Shown: positions 40,642-49,058 of the stretch, in pieces
How the letters are laid out: the number at the start of each line of letters is the position of its first letter
Numbering within the stretch: position 1 is the stretch's first letter
NCBI GenBank assembly: GCA_947460595.1
Contig: CANHGS010000024.1
Span: 1-51,215 of the forward strand
Direction of reading: 5' to 3'
Length of the DNA stretch: 51,215 nt
DNA from: Bacteroidota bacterium
GTDB taxonomy: Bacteria; Bacteroidota; Bacteroidia; Chitinophagales; Chitinophagaceae
Translations under genes and position numbers: made by a program
The notes under the pieces: generated by a model
The model's input: the letters and a program-made list of their open reading frames with translations, nothing else
Database searches by the model: none
What the model was told of the DNA's origin: nothing

Positions 40642-40850
40642 CCGGGATTGCCTGCCATCGCTGCGCTCGGCAGGCTTTTGGCTCGCGGTGCTAGCCAAAT
40701 AGTTGTTTCAACGAGTTTATTGACAGTACGGGATTGCCTGCCTTCGTTTCACTTCGGCAGTCTTCCTTTCCGGGATTGCCTGCCTTCGTTTCACTTCGGC
40801 AGTCTTCCTTTCCGGGATTGCCTGCCTTCGTTTCACTTCGGCAGTCTTCC
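40642..40850. repeat. Hairpin repeats: one variant unit plus 42-bp tandem array
   Basis: Two full identical 42-bp units (40729-40770 and 40771-40812) and a 38-bp third (40813-40850) begin CGGGATTGCCTGCC and each carry CTGCC...GGCAG that can fold into a hairpin. A related unit at about 40642-40673 has the same CCGGGATTGCCTGCC arm but a different loop (ATCGCTGCGCTC). Open reading frames across the array encode only repeated peptides and are not considered genes. Confidence 0.85.
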
Positions 40851-40878
40851 CCAGATAGTGGATTTACCCAAAACCTTT

Positions 40879-40911
40879 GCAACCCTCGCTGCGCTCGGGT
40901 TGCGGTTTTTT
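40879..40911 (+). terminator. Terminator-like hairpin using the same loop as the repeats
   Basis: GCAACCC and GGGTTGC form a 7-bp stem around TCGCTGCGCTC, followed by GG and a run of six T. The loop is nearly the same as that of the variant repeat unit at 40642, while the stem differs. Confidence 0.6.
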
Positions 40912-40925
40912 CGCTTACTCACTTA

Positions 40926-40941
40926 TGCAAACGCGTTTGCA
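40926..40941. repeat. 16-bp perfect palindrome
   Basis: TGCAAACGCGTTTGCA is a perfect palindrome. Its half TGCAAACG matches the LacI-type operator half-sites in this window, but here the halves are two bases further apart. Confidence 0.5.
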
Positions 40942-40956
40942 ACGTTCGTAAACGAA

Positions 40957-40986
40957 AAAACCTTTCAACTTTCGTTGAAAGGTTTT
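40957..40986 (-). terminator. Terminator of tRNA-Glu
   Basis: AAAACCTTTCAA and its perfect complement form a 12-bp stem (13 with an inner C-G pair) directly downstream of the tRNA on the minus strand, followed by a T run. Confidence 0.85.
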
Positions 40987-40987
40987 G

Positions 40988-41059
40988 TAGCCGGTACGGG
41001 AATCGAACCCGTCTTTGCCCCGTGAAAGGGGGCTGTCCTAACCGATAGACGAACCGGCC
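40988..41059 (-). tRNA. tRNA-Glu (anticodon UUC)
   Basis: The minus strand folds as a full cloverleaf of 72 nt: acceptor GGCCGGU/ACCGGCU, D arm GTCT...GGAC, anticodon stem GCCCC/GGGGC with loop CTTTCAC (anticodon TTC), a 4-nt variable loop and T arm ACGGG/CCCGT with TTCGATT. Position 73 is A, and the CCA end is not encoded. Transcription runs leftward into the hairpin terminator. Confidence 0.95.
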
Positions 41060-41076
41060 ATTTTTATAATGGGTTG

Positions 41077-41108
41077 CAAAAATAGGGGAGGCGATGCTTT
41101 CAACCAAA
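41077..41108 (-). promoter_or_regulatory. Promoter of tRNA-Glu
   Basis: Read on the minus strand: TTTG (41108-41105), a 20-base spacer, then TATTTTTG (41084-41077). This is an ideal Bacteroidota promoter, with GCAACCC around the expected start site and the tRNA 17 bases after the -7 element. Confidence 0.8.
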
Positions 41109-41193
41109 ATTTTTTGCAAGTTTTTCTAAAAAAATGATGCGTAGGGGAAAATCTACATGTAAACATTGCACCTAAAATTTTCCATGAATTCGT

Positions 41194-41201
41194 TAACTTT
41201 G
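41194..41201 (+). promoter_or_regulatory. -7 element of the gap promoter
   Basis: TAACTTTG exactly matches TAnnTTTG, 39 bases before the gap ATG. The nearest upstream TTG (41166-41168) is spaced 25 bases, longer than ideal. Confidence 0.6.
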
Positions 41202-41240
41202 CGAACTCTAAACTAGATTTTTCATTTTAATGCATATATA

Positions 41241-42251
41241 ATGAGTACAGTTAAAGTTGCAATTAATGGTTTTGGACGTATTGGCCGTTTGGTTTTTCGT
41301 CAAATCTATAATATGGAAGGAATTGAGGTAGTAGCCATCAATGACCTAACTAGCCCTAAAGTTTTGGCTCACTTATTAAAATATGATAGCGCTCAAGGCC
41401 GTTTTGCTGCTGAAGTTACTGCTACGGAAGATGCTATTCTTGTAAATGGCGAAACTGTAAAAATATATGCACAGCGTGATCCAGCCCAAATTCCTTGGGG
41501 TGCGCACAGTGTTGATGTAGTAATTGAATCAACTGGTTTCTTTACTGATAAAGACAAAGCTGCTGCACATATTACTGCTGGTGCTAAACGTGTGGTTATT
41601 TCTGCTCCTGCAACAGGAGACTTGAAAACCGTTGTTTTCAATGTTAACCACGCTATTTTGGATGGTTCTGAAACCATTATTTCTTGTGCTTCTTGCACTA
41701 CCAATTGTTTGGCTCCAATGGCTAAAACATTGAATGATAATTATGGTATTGTTACAGGTATCATGACCACTATTCACGCGTATACCAATGACCAAAATAC
41801 GTTAGATGCGCCACATCCAAAAGGTGATTTGCGTAGGGCTAGAGCAGCTGCAGGCAATATTGTTCCAAACAGCACTGGTGCTGCAAAAGCCATTGGTTTG
41901 GTATTGCCAGAGTTGAAGGGCATATTAGACGGTAGTGCTCAGCGTGTTCCAGTAATCACTGGATCGTTAACTGAATTGACCTCTATCTTGTCTAAAAAAG
42001 TAACTGCAGAAGAAATTAATGCAGCCATGAAAGCAGCAAGCAATGAAAGCTTTGGTTATACGGAAGACGAGATTGTAAGCTCTGATATTGTAGGAACCAG
42101 CTTTGGTTCTTTATTTGACGCAACTCAAACAAAAGTAATGACGGTAGGAGATCAACAATTGGTAAAAACCGTAAGCTGGTATGATAATGAAATGAGTTAT
42201 GTGTCTCAGTTGGTTAGAACTGTGAAGCATTTTGCTGGTTTGATTTCTTAG
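41241..42251 (+). CDS. gap: Glyceraldehyde-3-phosphate dehydrogenase, type I
   Basis: A 336-residue cytoplasmic glycolytic enzyme converting glyceraldehyde-3-phosphate to 1,3-bisphosphoglycerate with NAD+. It has the Rossmann motif INGFGRIGR (9-17), D35 in AINDLTS (favouring NAD+), the catalytic Cys152 in SCASCTTNC, and the typical WYDNEMSY near the end. The length is normal for the family. It is followed by pgk, the next glycolytic enzyme, across 99 bases that carry a large hairpin. Assignment is firm. Confidence 0.97.
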   Translation: MSTVKVAINGFGRIGRLVFRQIYNMEGIEVVAINDLTSPKVLAHLLKYDSAQGRFAAEVTATEDAILVNGETVKIYAQRDPAQIPWGAHSVDVVIESTGFFTDKDKAAAHITAGAKRVVISAPATGDLKTVVFNVNHAILDGSETIISCASCTTNCLAPMAKTLNDNYGIVTGIMTTIHAYTNDQNTLDAPHPKGDLRRARAAAGNIVPNSTGAAKAIGLVLPELKGILDGSAQRVPVITGSLTELTSILSKKVTAEEINAAMKAASNESFGYTEDEIVSSDIVGTSFGSLFDATQTKVMTVGDQQLVKTVSWYDNEMSYVSQLVRTVKHFAGLIS

Positions 42252-42273
42252 TCTGACCACTATATCTATTCTT

Positions 42274-42334
42274 AAACCGCAGAGACGCAGCGCCGAGTAA
42301 ATTTTCTTTGGCTAGTTTGTCTCTGCGGTTTTCA
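42274..42334. repeat. Palindromic element between gap and pgk
   Basis: AAACCGCAGAGAC (42274-42286) and its perfect complement (42319-42331) form a 13-bp stem around a 32-base loop, with TTTTCATTTT after it. The CCGCAGAGACGCAG sequence resembles a dispersed palindrome seen between genes in many bacteria. It could terminate, attenuate or stabilise the gap-pgk transcript. Confidence 0.7.
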
Positions 42335-42350
42335 TTTTAAATCCTTTACC

Positions 42351-43547
42351 ATGAGTCAATTTTCTGAACACAATTTCAAAGGTGAGAAAGCCTTGATCCG
42401 TGTAGACTTTAACGTACCGTTAAATGCAGAATTTATTATCACCGATGATAACCGAATGCGCGCTACTATTCCAACCATTAAAAAGATTCTGGCGGATGGT
42501 GGATCTGTGATTTTAATGAGTCACTTGGGTAGGCCTAAAGATGGTCCAACAAATAAATATTCCTTAAAGCACTTAGTTTTTCATTTGGTAAAATTATTGG
42601 ATGGAGCTACGGTAAAATTTGCAGACGATTGTATTGGTGCAAGTGCCACTGAACAAGCTGCTGCTTTGCAACCAGGAGAAGTATTGCTTTTAGAAAACCT
42701 TCGTTTCTATAAAGAAGAAGAAAAAGGGGATGCCGCATTTGCTGAGAAGTTAAGCAATATGGGTGATGTTTATGTAAACGATGCCTTTGGCACCGCTCAC
42801 CGAGCACACGCTTCAACAGCCGTGATAGCGCAGTTTTTTGCTAAGGACAAAAAGATGTTTGGTCTGGTCATGAATGGAGAAGTAGCTAGTGCAGAAATTG
42901 TGATGCACAAAGGAGAGAAACCTTTTACTGCCATTATTGGTGGGGCAAAAGTTTCTGACAAAATCTTGATCATTGAAAACCTGTTGAATAGAGCTACCGA
43001 TATTATCATTGGTGGTGGTATGGCTTATACTTTTATGAAAGCCCAGGGTGGTCAGATTGGTAATTCACTTTGTGAGAATGACCGTTTAGACATGGCTTTG
43101 GAATTATTGAAAACTGCAGAAGCCAAAGGCGTTAATATTCACCTGCCTTCTGATTCTGTCATTGCTGATGCATTCTCTGCAACTGCCAATACCTCATCAG
43201 CTCCAAGTAACAATATCCCCGATGGTTGGATGGGATTGGATATTGGTGCGCATGCAGCAAATCAGTTTAGCCACGTGATCAAGCAATCTAAAACCATTTT
43301 ATGGAATGGTCCCATGGGTGTATTTGAAATGGAAAAATTTCAACACGGTACCAAAGCCATTGCTATTGCAGTAGCAGAAGCAACTAAAAACGGCGCTTTC
43401 TCCTTAGTAGGCGGTGGCGATAGTGTAGCTGCTGTTAACCAATTTGGTTTTGCAGAGCAAGTGAGTTATGTGTCTACCGGCGGTGGCGCCATGTTGGAAT
43501 ATTTTGAAGGAAAAGTATTGCCCGGCATTGCGGCAATCAATGAATAG
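42351..43547 (+). CDS. pgk: Phosphoglycerate kinase
   Basis: A 398-residue cytoplasmic kinase forming ATP and 3-phosphoglycerate from 1,3-bisphosphoglycerate. Conserved blocks include [11 protein letters not shown] near the N-terminus, [55 protein letters not shown] and the C-terminal [12 protein letters not shown] and [13 protein letters not shown]. The length is normal. Downstream of gap, with the hairpin element between; the two may be one transcription unit partly uncoupled by it. Confidence 0.97.
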   Translation: MSQFSEHNFKGEKALIRVDFNVPLNAEFIITDDNRMRATIPTIKKILADGGSVILMSHLGRPKDGPTNKYSLKHLVFHLVKLLDGATVKFADDCIGASATEQAAALQPGEVLLLENLRFYKEEEKGDAAFAEKLSNMGDVYVNDAFGTAHRAHASTAVIAQFFAKDKKMFGLVMNGEVASAEIVMHKGEKPFTAIIGGAKVSDKILIIENLLNRATDIIIGGGMAYTFMKAQGGQIGNSLCENDRLDMALELLKTAEAKGVNIHLPSDSVIADAFSATANTSSAPSNNIPDGWMGLDIGAHAANQFSHVIKQSKTILWNGPMGVFEMEKFQHGTKAIAIAVAEATKNGAFSLVGGGDSVAAVNQFGFAEQVSYVSTGGGAMLEYFEGKVLPGIAAINE

Positions 43548-43621
43548 TTCGCAAATATTTTTGTAATATTTTAGACCAATTTGCTACAAACATTTAAATT
43601 ACATCATAAATAAAACATCTT

Positions 43622-44212
43622 ATGAACACAAAGAACCTCACCCTCATTGTCATTGCAGCCCTGGTATTGTTATTAGGCGGATGCGGTTGCAGCGGTTATA
43701 ATGGACTGGTACAACAGGATGAAACTGTTAAGAAAGCATGGAACAATGTACAAAGTGACTACCAACGTAGGGCAGATTTGATTCCAAACTTGGTGAGCAC
43801 TGTTAAAGGTGAAGCCAATTTTGAGCAAACAACTTTAACCAATGTAATCCAAGCAAGGGCTAGTGCTACCCAAATTAAATTGGATGCCAAAGACCTGAGT
43901 CCAGAAAAAATCAAAGAATTCCAAGCTGCTCAAGGACAATTGTCTCAGGCGTTGGGCAAGTTGATGATGATTACAGAAAACTATCCTACCCTTAGGGCTA
44001 ATGAAGCATTCCGTGGATTACAAGCTCAATTAGAGGGAACTGAAAACAGGATTAAGGTCTCTAGAAATGATTTCAACGCTGCGGTGGCCGATTATAATAT
44101 CAAAGCCCGTTCCTTCCCAATGAATATCTTGGCTGGTCTTACCGGTTTCAAGCCTAAAGAAGGATTCCAAGCAGAAGCAGGTTCAGAAAAAGCACCAGAA
44201 GTGAAATTCTAA
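43622..44212 (+). CDS. lemA: LemA family lipoprotein
   Basis: A 196-residue protein with an N-terminal lipoprotein signal (lipobox LGGC, Cys21) and a helical LemA domain: QDETVKKAWNNVQSDYQRRADLIPNLVSTVKG, then ARASATQIK, and YNIKARSFPMNILAGLTGFK at the end. LemA proteins are cell-envelope proteins of unclear biochemical role that almost always accompany TPM-domain genes, as here (the next two genes). Confidence 0.94.
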   Translation: MNTKNLTLIVIAALVLLLGGCGCSGYNGLVQQDETVKKAWNNVQSDYQRRADLIPNLVSTVKGEANFEQTTLTNVIQARASATQIKLDAKDLSPEKIKEFQAAQGQLSQALGKLMMITENYPTLRANEAFRGLQAQLEGTENRIKVSRNDFNAAVADYNIKARSFPMNILAGLTGFKPKEGFQAEAGSEKAPEVKF

Positions 44213-44221
44213 ATCCATTCC

Positions 44222-44683
44222 ATGTTCACACTATTCCAAAAAAAAGCGGTTGATTTTTTTTCAGCCGATGAAAAAGCCCAGATAGTACAAGCCATTCAGG
44301 ATGCGGAACGCAGGACTAGTGGAGAAGTCCGCGTCTATGTAGAAAGCAAATGTGCTTATGTAGACCCAGTTAGAAGGGCAAGGGAATTGTTTGAACAATT
44401 AAACATGCATGCCACCGATGCTAGAAACGCAGTATTGGTGTATATGGCAACCAAGGATCGCCAGTTGGCGATATTTGGTGACCAGGGTATTCATGAAAAA
44501 GTAGGAAATGCTTTTTGGAATGCAGAAGTAGCCAAAATGCTGCAGCATTTTAACAAGCAGGATTATGGAACCGGCATTGCCACCGTTGTCAAGGAAATTG
44601 GGGAAGCATTGGTGGAACATTTTCCCTATGACGCCAAGGGCGATAAAAACGAACTTCCGGACGATATCGTATTTGGAAAATAA
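44222..44683 (+). CDS. TPM-domain protein, soluble
   Basis: A 153-residue protein with a single TPM domain: RRTSGEVRVYVESKC, ARNAVLVYMATKDRQLAIFGDQGI and YGTGIATVVKEIGEALVEHFP. It has no signal peptide or membrane segment that I can see, unlike the following TPM gene. It begins 10 bases after lemA. TPM domains occur in Psb32/YgcG-type proteins with roles proposed in membrane-protein maintenance; the function here is unknown. Confidence 0.87.
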   Translation: MFTLFQKKAVDFFSADEKAQIVQAIQDAERRTSGEVRVYVESKCAYVDPVRRARELFEQLNMHATDARNAVLVYMATKDRQLAIFGDQGIHEKVGNAFWNAEVAKMLQHFNKQDYGTGIATVVKEIGEALVEHFPYDAKGDKNELPDDIVFGK

Positions 44684-44688
44684 TCATT

Positions 44689-44711
44689 CAAGGCGTCCTA
44701 GTGACGCCTTG
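44689..44711 (+). terminator. Hairpin between the two TPM genes
   Basis: CAAGGCGTC and GACGCCTTG form a perfect 9-bp stem around a 5-base loop, just after the first TPM gene. The tail ATTTACTT is a poor T run, so it may be a partial terminator or processing site. Confidence 0.5.
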
Positions 44712-44750
44712 ATTTACTTGAAGTAAGCAACAAAACGCTGCAGCCATCGC

Positions 44751-45545
44751 ATGAAACAATTCCTGGTTATATTATTCAGTGTGCTAAGCATTTCTTTTTT
44801 GCAGGCACAAAACGTGCTACCTAAACCCAATCCAGCCAAGCTGGTAACGGATATGGCGGGCGTATTGTCAACAGAACAGAAAACCATTTTGGAAAATAAA
44901 TTGGTAGCACTAGATGATAGTAGTTCTAATCAAATTGCTATTGTATTGGTCAAAACCCTAGACGGTTATCCCATTGAAGAATACGCTACCAAATTGTTTA
45001 GAGAATGGGGTATTGGTAATAAAAAGACCAATAATGGTGTCTTAATTCTGGCATCTATTGATGAGCGAAAGATTCGCATAGAAGTTGGCTATGGTTTAGA
45101 AGGCGCTATTCCTGACATTACCACGGCCAGTATTATTAGAAACGATATTGTACCCAGTTTTAAAACGGGAGAATATTATCATGGATTGGACTTAGCAACT
45201 AACTCGTTATCAAAAGCAGCGGTTGGAGAATACAAAGTTCAAAGAGGAAAAGCCACAAAGGGAAAGGGAAGTGGAGGTGGATCTTTGATTACTTTTTTAA
45301 TCATACTAGTTATTGTCATTGCCTTAGTAAGTGCTGGTGGACGTGGCGGTGGAGGCGGCATGATGAGCCGCAGAGGCGCTGGCAATATTGCTGAAACCCT
45401 ATTCTGGACATCCTTACTTTCAGGTGGTGGCGGAAACAGAGGGGGTGGATTTGGAGGTGGCGGCGGCTTTGGCGGAGACGGTGGTGGATTTGGAGGTTTT
45501 GGAGGAGGATCCAGTGGCGGCGGCGGCGCCAGCGGTAGTTGGTAG
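44751..45545 (+). CDS. TPM-domain protein with glycine-rich C-terminus (YgcG-like)
   Basis: A 264-residue protein with a signal peptide (MKQFLVILFSVLSISFLQAQ), a TPM domain (about 30-150: VTDMAGVLSTEQKTILENKL, NQIAIVLVKTLDGYPIEEYA, GVLILASIDERKIRIEVGYGLEGAIPD), one transmembrane helix (about 180-198) and a Gly/Ser-rich tail of about 60 residues. This is the YgcG/TPM layout that co-occurs with LemA. The tail would lie in the cytoplasm if the N-terminal domain is periplasmic. Confidence 0.92.
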   Translation: MKQFLVILFSVLSISFLQAQNVLPKPNPAKLVTDMAGVLSTEQKTILENKLVALDDSSSNQIAIVLVKTLDGYPIEEYATKLFREWGIGNKKTNNGVLILASIDERKIRIEVGYGLEGAIPDITTASIIRNDIVPSFKTGEYYHGLDLATNSLSKAAVGEYKVQRGKATKGKGSGGGSLITFLIILVIVIALVSAGGRGGGGGMMSRRGAGNIAETLFWTSLLSGGGGNRGGGFGGGGGFGGDGGGFGGFGGGSSGGGGASGSW

Positions 45546-45565
45546 TCTTACTTAAATCCGGTACT

Positions 45566-46363
45566 ATGAAAAAATACCTTTTCATTCTGACGCTTAGCGT
45601 AACAGTATCTGGCTTGATTCAGGCCCAATACTTAAAAGTTCCAATTGGTAAAAAAATCAAAGTTATTACTCAAACCGAGAATACTATTGATGCAACCATG
45701 ATGGACCAACACCAAGAAATTAGAAATGAATCTACCGTTTACCATGATTTTGAATTAAAAGCCATTACCAATACGGGGTATACGCTTGTCATTACTCCCA
45801 CAAGATTCAAGATGCAAATGAATATGATGGGTATGGAGCAGAAAATAGATACGGATAGTGCTTCAAGTATGTCTGCTCCTGAATTGGCTGCTTTTCAGGA
45901 ATTACTCAACCAGCCCATTGTCATAGTGATGGATTCCAATAAACTGGTTTCCAAGACACAGGTAAAACAAGCACCAGCAATTACGGCCAATTTAGAAGAT
46001 CCCAATCGATTTTTCTTATTGATAGCGCCTTCCAAATTGGTACAAGGTTATCAATGGGTTGACTCTATGAGCAATGCCGATATGCGCACGGTCAATCACT
46101 ATACTGTCATGAATGTTAGCCCAACGCAAGTGGAATTGAATATCACTACGGATTCTAAGATTAGTACCATTACCAAAATACAGGAAATGGAGATTAAACA
46201 GCATCTCAAAGGTTATGCAACAGCCAAACGTTGGTATAATAGTGTAAATGGTTTGTTATTGAAAGAAGAATCAACAACTGACATGACCGGAACCACAGAA
46301 ACAGCAGAAACAAATTCTCCTGTGAGTCTTAAGATAAAATTGAAACTTGTTGTTGAGCAGTAA
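45566..46363 (+). CDS. Secreted protein of unknown function (DUF6263-like)
   Basis: A 265-residue protein with a signal peptide (MKKYLFILTLSVTVSGLIQAQ). The rest appears to be all-beta: LKVPIGKKIKVITQTENTI, FELKAITNTGYTLVITPTRFKM, then TITKIQEMEIKQHLKGYATAKRWYNS near the end. It resembles Bacteroidota DUF6263 proteins, but I cannot be sure. I use ATG 45566; the longer frame from 45539 overlaps the preceding gene. Not clearly linked to LemA/TPM function apart from position. Confidence 0.72.
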   Translation: MKKYLFILTLSVTVSGLIQAQYLKVPIGKKIKVITQTENTIDATMMDQHQEIRNESTVYHDFELKAITNTGYTLVITPTRFKMQMNMMGMEQKIDTDSASSMSAPELAAFQELLNQPIVIVMDSNKLVSKTQVKQAPAITANLEDPNRFFLLIAPSKLVQGYQWVDSMSNADMRTVNHYTVMNVSPTQVELNITTDSKISTITKIQEMEIKQHLKGYATAKRWYNSVNGLLLKEESTTDMTGTTETAETNSPVSLKIKLKLVVEQ

Positions 46364-46384
46364 TGTTCCCAACATCAACCAAGC

Positions 46385-46415
46385 AAAAAGCCATCCCCAA
46401 AAGAGATGGCTTTTT
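46385..46415. terminator. Bidirectional terminator
   Basis: AAAAAGCCATC and GATGGCTTTTT form an 11-bp stem around a 9-base loop, with A and T runs at the two sides. It lies between two convergent genes (ends at 46363 and 46433) and can serve both. Confidence 0.85.
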
Positions 46416-46432
46416 CAATGAGTAGCTGCTGA

Positions 46433-48907
46433 TTATTTATTTGCAGCGGGTAATTTGCTGTTGATATAATTGGCTTGAGCCTTTGCTCCTGCCGCTTCTT
46501 TTTTACCAGCCAGTGTTTTTAAAATCATATTATTGATATAAGGATCTGTTTGAGGTTTAATTTGTCCTGGAATTTCGTCACGGAATTTGACAATCTCATC
46601 CACCCCTTTTTCAAAGTTTTTGGTATTGTTTACTTTGCTCAAAAAATCTCCTAAAGATGCAACTGTGCCAAATTTCTCTTGTCCCAATGGCATACTAGTG
46701 AAGCTGTTTAAAATAAAATCAAAAGCTGATTCGTCACCATACTCAATGATTACATTTGAAATAGTTGCATTCAATCTTCCCTTGCTAGGTTCTTTTGATA
46801 AAGCTTGTGCAATAGCAAATGCTTGTGCGCTGTCAATTTGAGACAATGCTTCTAAGCCAGCTCCTGCAACCGAATAGGAAGAGTCTTTTGTAGCAGCCAC
46901 AAACAAACTAGCATAAGCGCTATTTTTTTGTTTACCCAATAAATCTATGGCATCAGCTCTTACCATTCTTTTTGGATCGTTTTTAGCAATGCTTTCAATT
47001 TTTGCTAAAGTAGCTGCGTCAATTTTAGCTGCACCAAAACTGCTCAAGGCTTTTGCTCTAATCCTATCAAATGGATCGTTCAAAGCTTTTACCACCAATT
47101 GGTAAGCAGCTGGCTCGTTAATTTTTTTGCTTGCAAAGTCAACGGCTTCTCTTCTGTCTAAATACAATCCTGCATGGGTATATTGATAGATAAATTCTTC
47201 TAAGGTCTTATTGTCTTTTTTCTCAGCCAATAAGATTTTATCTCCGTCAACATTTATTAAATCCGGTTTAGTATTTACAGCAAAATAAAAAGTATCAGCT
47301 TTGCTCTCTGCCCAAACCTGTTGTCTGTTTTTTTTGCCAGCTTCATAAATGTCTATCGCCACAGGCAGTTTAAATAATTTATCTCCGCTTTGTGTTTGTT
47401 TGATAAATACTTGGGCAATTTTTTTATCAGCGTCATAGCCATAGCTAATTTCTAACTTAGGATGACCGCTTCCAAAATACCATTGGTTGAAAAACCAGTT
47501 CAGGTCTTGTCCAGTAGTTTCTTCAAATGCCAAACGTAATTTGTGTGCACTACCATTGCCAAATTTGTTGGTGGTGAGGTATTTGTTCAAGCTAGCAAAA
47601 AATGCTTTGTCTCCCACATAGTTGCGTAGCATGTGTAATATGCGTCCGCCTTTTTGGTAGCTCACTTGGTCAAACATGTCTTCCTTATCATTGTAATAGA
47701 ATCTCACCAAGTCTTTACTAGCACTACCACTACTCAAGTAGGTGCCCATTTCTTTGTATTGTTCAAATCCGGCAGCATCCGCACCATACTTGTGTTCTAA
47801 CCAAAGTAATTGGCTATAGTCTGCAAAGCTTTCGTTTACGGTTAAGTTGCTCCAGCTCTCTGCCGTTACATAATCACCAAACCATTGGTGAAACAACTCG
47901 TGTGCCACCGTGCCTTCCCACTCGTTACCATCTACCAATTGTCTGGCGTCTTGTTGGGCACTTTCTTGGTGTAGGGTAGCTGTGGTATTTTCCATGGCAC
48001 CACTTACATAATCCCTACCAACTACTTGGTTGTATTTTACCCAAGGGTAATCAATGCCAGTTACTTTTTCAGAAAAGAACTGCATCATCTCTGGTGTCAA
48101 GCCAAAAATTTTGCGCGCCACTTTCTCATAAGATTTTTCTACATAATAACTTACTTCCTTGCCTTTGTAACTGTCTTTTACAATGGCCCAATCGCCCACG
48201 CCCATAAAGAACAAATAGGGGCTATGTGGTTGATCCATTTTCCAACTATCGGTTCTAGTTCCATCGGCGTTCTTGGTTTGAGCAACTAGTTTGCCATTAG
48301 ACAAAGTCACGTATTTGGCAGGAACAGTTAGGTTAAATTCATTGGTGGTCTTTTGATTGGGTCTATCAATGGTAGGAACCCAAACAGAACTGCCTTCAGT
48401 CTCACCTTGGGTCCAAATCTGCGTTGGCTTGTCTTTTTCCTCCCCTTTTGGATTGATAAAATACAAGCCCTTGGCGTCTGTTATAGCGGCACTACCTGCT
48501 ACTTTTAGTTCGTCAGGCTTGGCAGTGTATACTATATAGACAGTATATTTTTCATCTTTCTGATAAGTCTTGTCTAGTTGAATATTCAAGAAATAGCCAT
48601 CGTACTTAAATTTCAAAGCACTGTTCTTTCCTGATTTTGCTATCTCCACTTGCTTTATATCCATTCCCTTGGCGTCTAATTGCAAGGAGTCGGTAGGATA
48701 AAAATGGGGTTTTAAGGTAATCCAGGTCTTTCCGTTTAGGTAAGATTTACTGTAATCAAACTTGGCATCTAATTTAGTATGCACCAGGTCATTGATTTTT
48801 GGCGCTGTTGCGCGATAAACTTTTTTCCAAGCGTCGGTTGGTTGGGTCGGTTGTGCCTGGGCAAATCCCAAGGCAAAAAGGCTAAGTACTAATAGTAATT
48901 GCTTCAT
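46433..48907 (-). CDS. M1-family metallo-aminopeptidase, secreted
   Basis: An 824-residue protein with a signal peptide (MKQLLLVLSLFALGFAQAQ). The aminopeptidase-N-like N-terminal beta domain is followed by the GAMENTTATL substrate-binding motif and the zinc site H336-E-L-F-H340 with E359 (HEXXH-18-E). A HEAT/ARM-like C-terminal region (about 600-800) carries repeated alpha-helical units (YQLVVKALNDPFDRIRAKAL and so on). It removes N-terminal residues from peptides in the periplasm or outside. Convergent with the DUF6263-like gene. Confidence 0.93.
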   Translation of the reverse strand: MKQLLLVLSLFALGFAQAQPTQPTDAWKKVYRATAPKINDLVHTKLDAKFDYSKSYLNGKTWITLKPHFYPTDSLQLDAKGMDIKQVEIAKSGKNSALKFKYDGYFLNIQLDKTYQKDEKYTVYIVYTAKPDELKVAGSAAITDAKGLYFINPKGEEKDKPTQIWTQGETEGSSVWVPTIDRPNQKTTNEFNLTVPAKYVTLSNGKLVAQTKNADGTRTDSWKMDQPHSPYLFFMGVGDWAIVKDSYKGKEVSYYVEKSYEKVARKIFGLTPEMMQFFSEKVTGIDYPWVKYNQVVGRDYVSGAMENTTATLHQESAQQDARQLVDGNEWEGTVAHELFHQWFGDYVTAESWSNLTVNESFADYSQLLWLEHKYGADAAGFEQYKEMGTYLSSGSASKDLVRFYYNDKEDMFDQVSYQKGGRILHMLRNYVGDKAFFASLNKYLTTNKFGNGSAHKLRLAFEETTGQDLNWFFNQWYFGSGHPKLEISYGYDADKKIAQVFIKQTQSGDKLFKLPVAIDIYEAGKKNRQQVWAESKADTFYFAVNTKPDLINVDGDKILLAEKKDNKTLEEFIYQYTHAGLYLDRREAVDFASKKINEPAAYQLVVKALNDPFDRIRAKALSSFGAAKIDAATLAKIESIAKNDPKRMVRADAIDLLGKQKNSAYASLFVAATKDSSYSVAGAGLEALSQIDSAQAFAIAQALSKEPSKGRLNATISNVIIEYGDESAFDFILNSFTSMPLGQEKFGTVASLGDFLSKVNNTKNFEKGVDEIVKFRDEIPGQIKPQTDPYINNMILKTLAGKKEAAGAKAQANYINSKLPAANK

Positions 48908-49032
48908 GAGTCTTAATTTAATAGGCGTAAAGATAATAGTAGCACCATTTTAAACGTTTAATAATCAGTTAAATGGCAAAATCTAGGGATTTATACCAAT
49001 TACAGGGGATGAATGAATTCTAGGAATTGACT

Positions 49033-49040
49033 TAGTTTTG
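49033..49040 (+). promoter_or_regulatory. -7 promoter element before 49059 gene
   Basis: TAGTTTTG exactly matches TAnnTTTG and lies 18 bases before the chosen ATG. A -33 partner is not obvious. Confidence 0.5.
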
Positions 49041-49058
49041 CTTTTTAAACCGGTTTTG

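Noticed and set aside
40642..40850. CRISPR array
   Set aside because: The three 42-bp units are contiguous and identical with no unique spacers, and no cas genes are in the window.
40305..40987. Integrated element bounded by a duplicated tRNA-Glu 3' end
   Set aside because: I looked for a second copy of the tRNA 3' sequence nearby and saw none, and there is no integrase in the window.
40648..41025. A 125-residue open reading frame rich in repeated RDCLPSFHFGSLPF
   Set aside because: It is the translation of the 42-bp tandem repeats and runs into the tRNA-Glu gene; no start signal or protein similarity supports it.
45539..45565. Upstream extension of the DUF6263-like protein
   Set aside because: It overlaps the TPM gene and puts extra polar residues before an otherwise clean signal peptide starting at ATG 45566.
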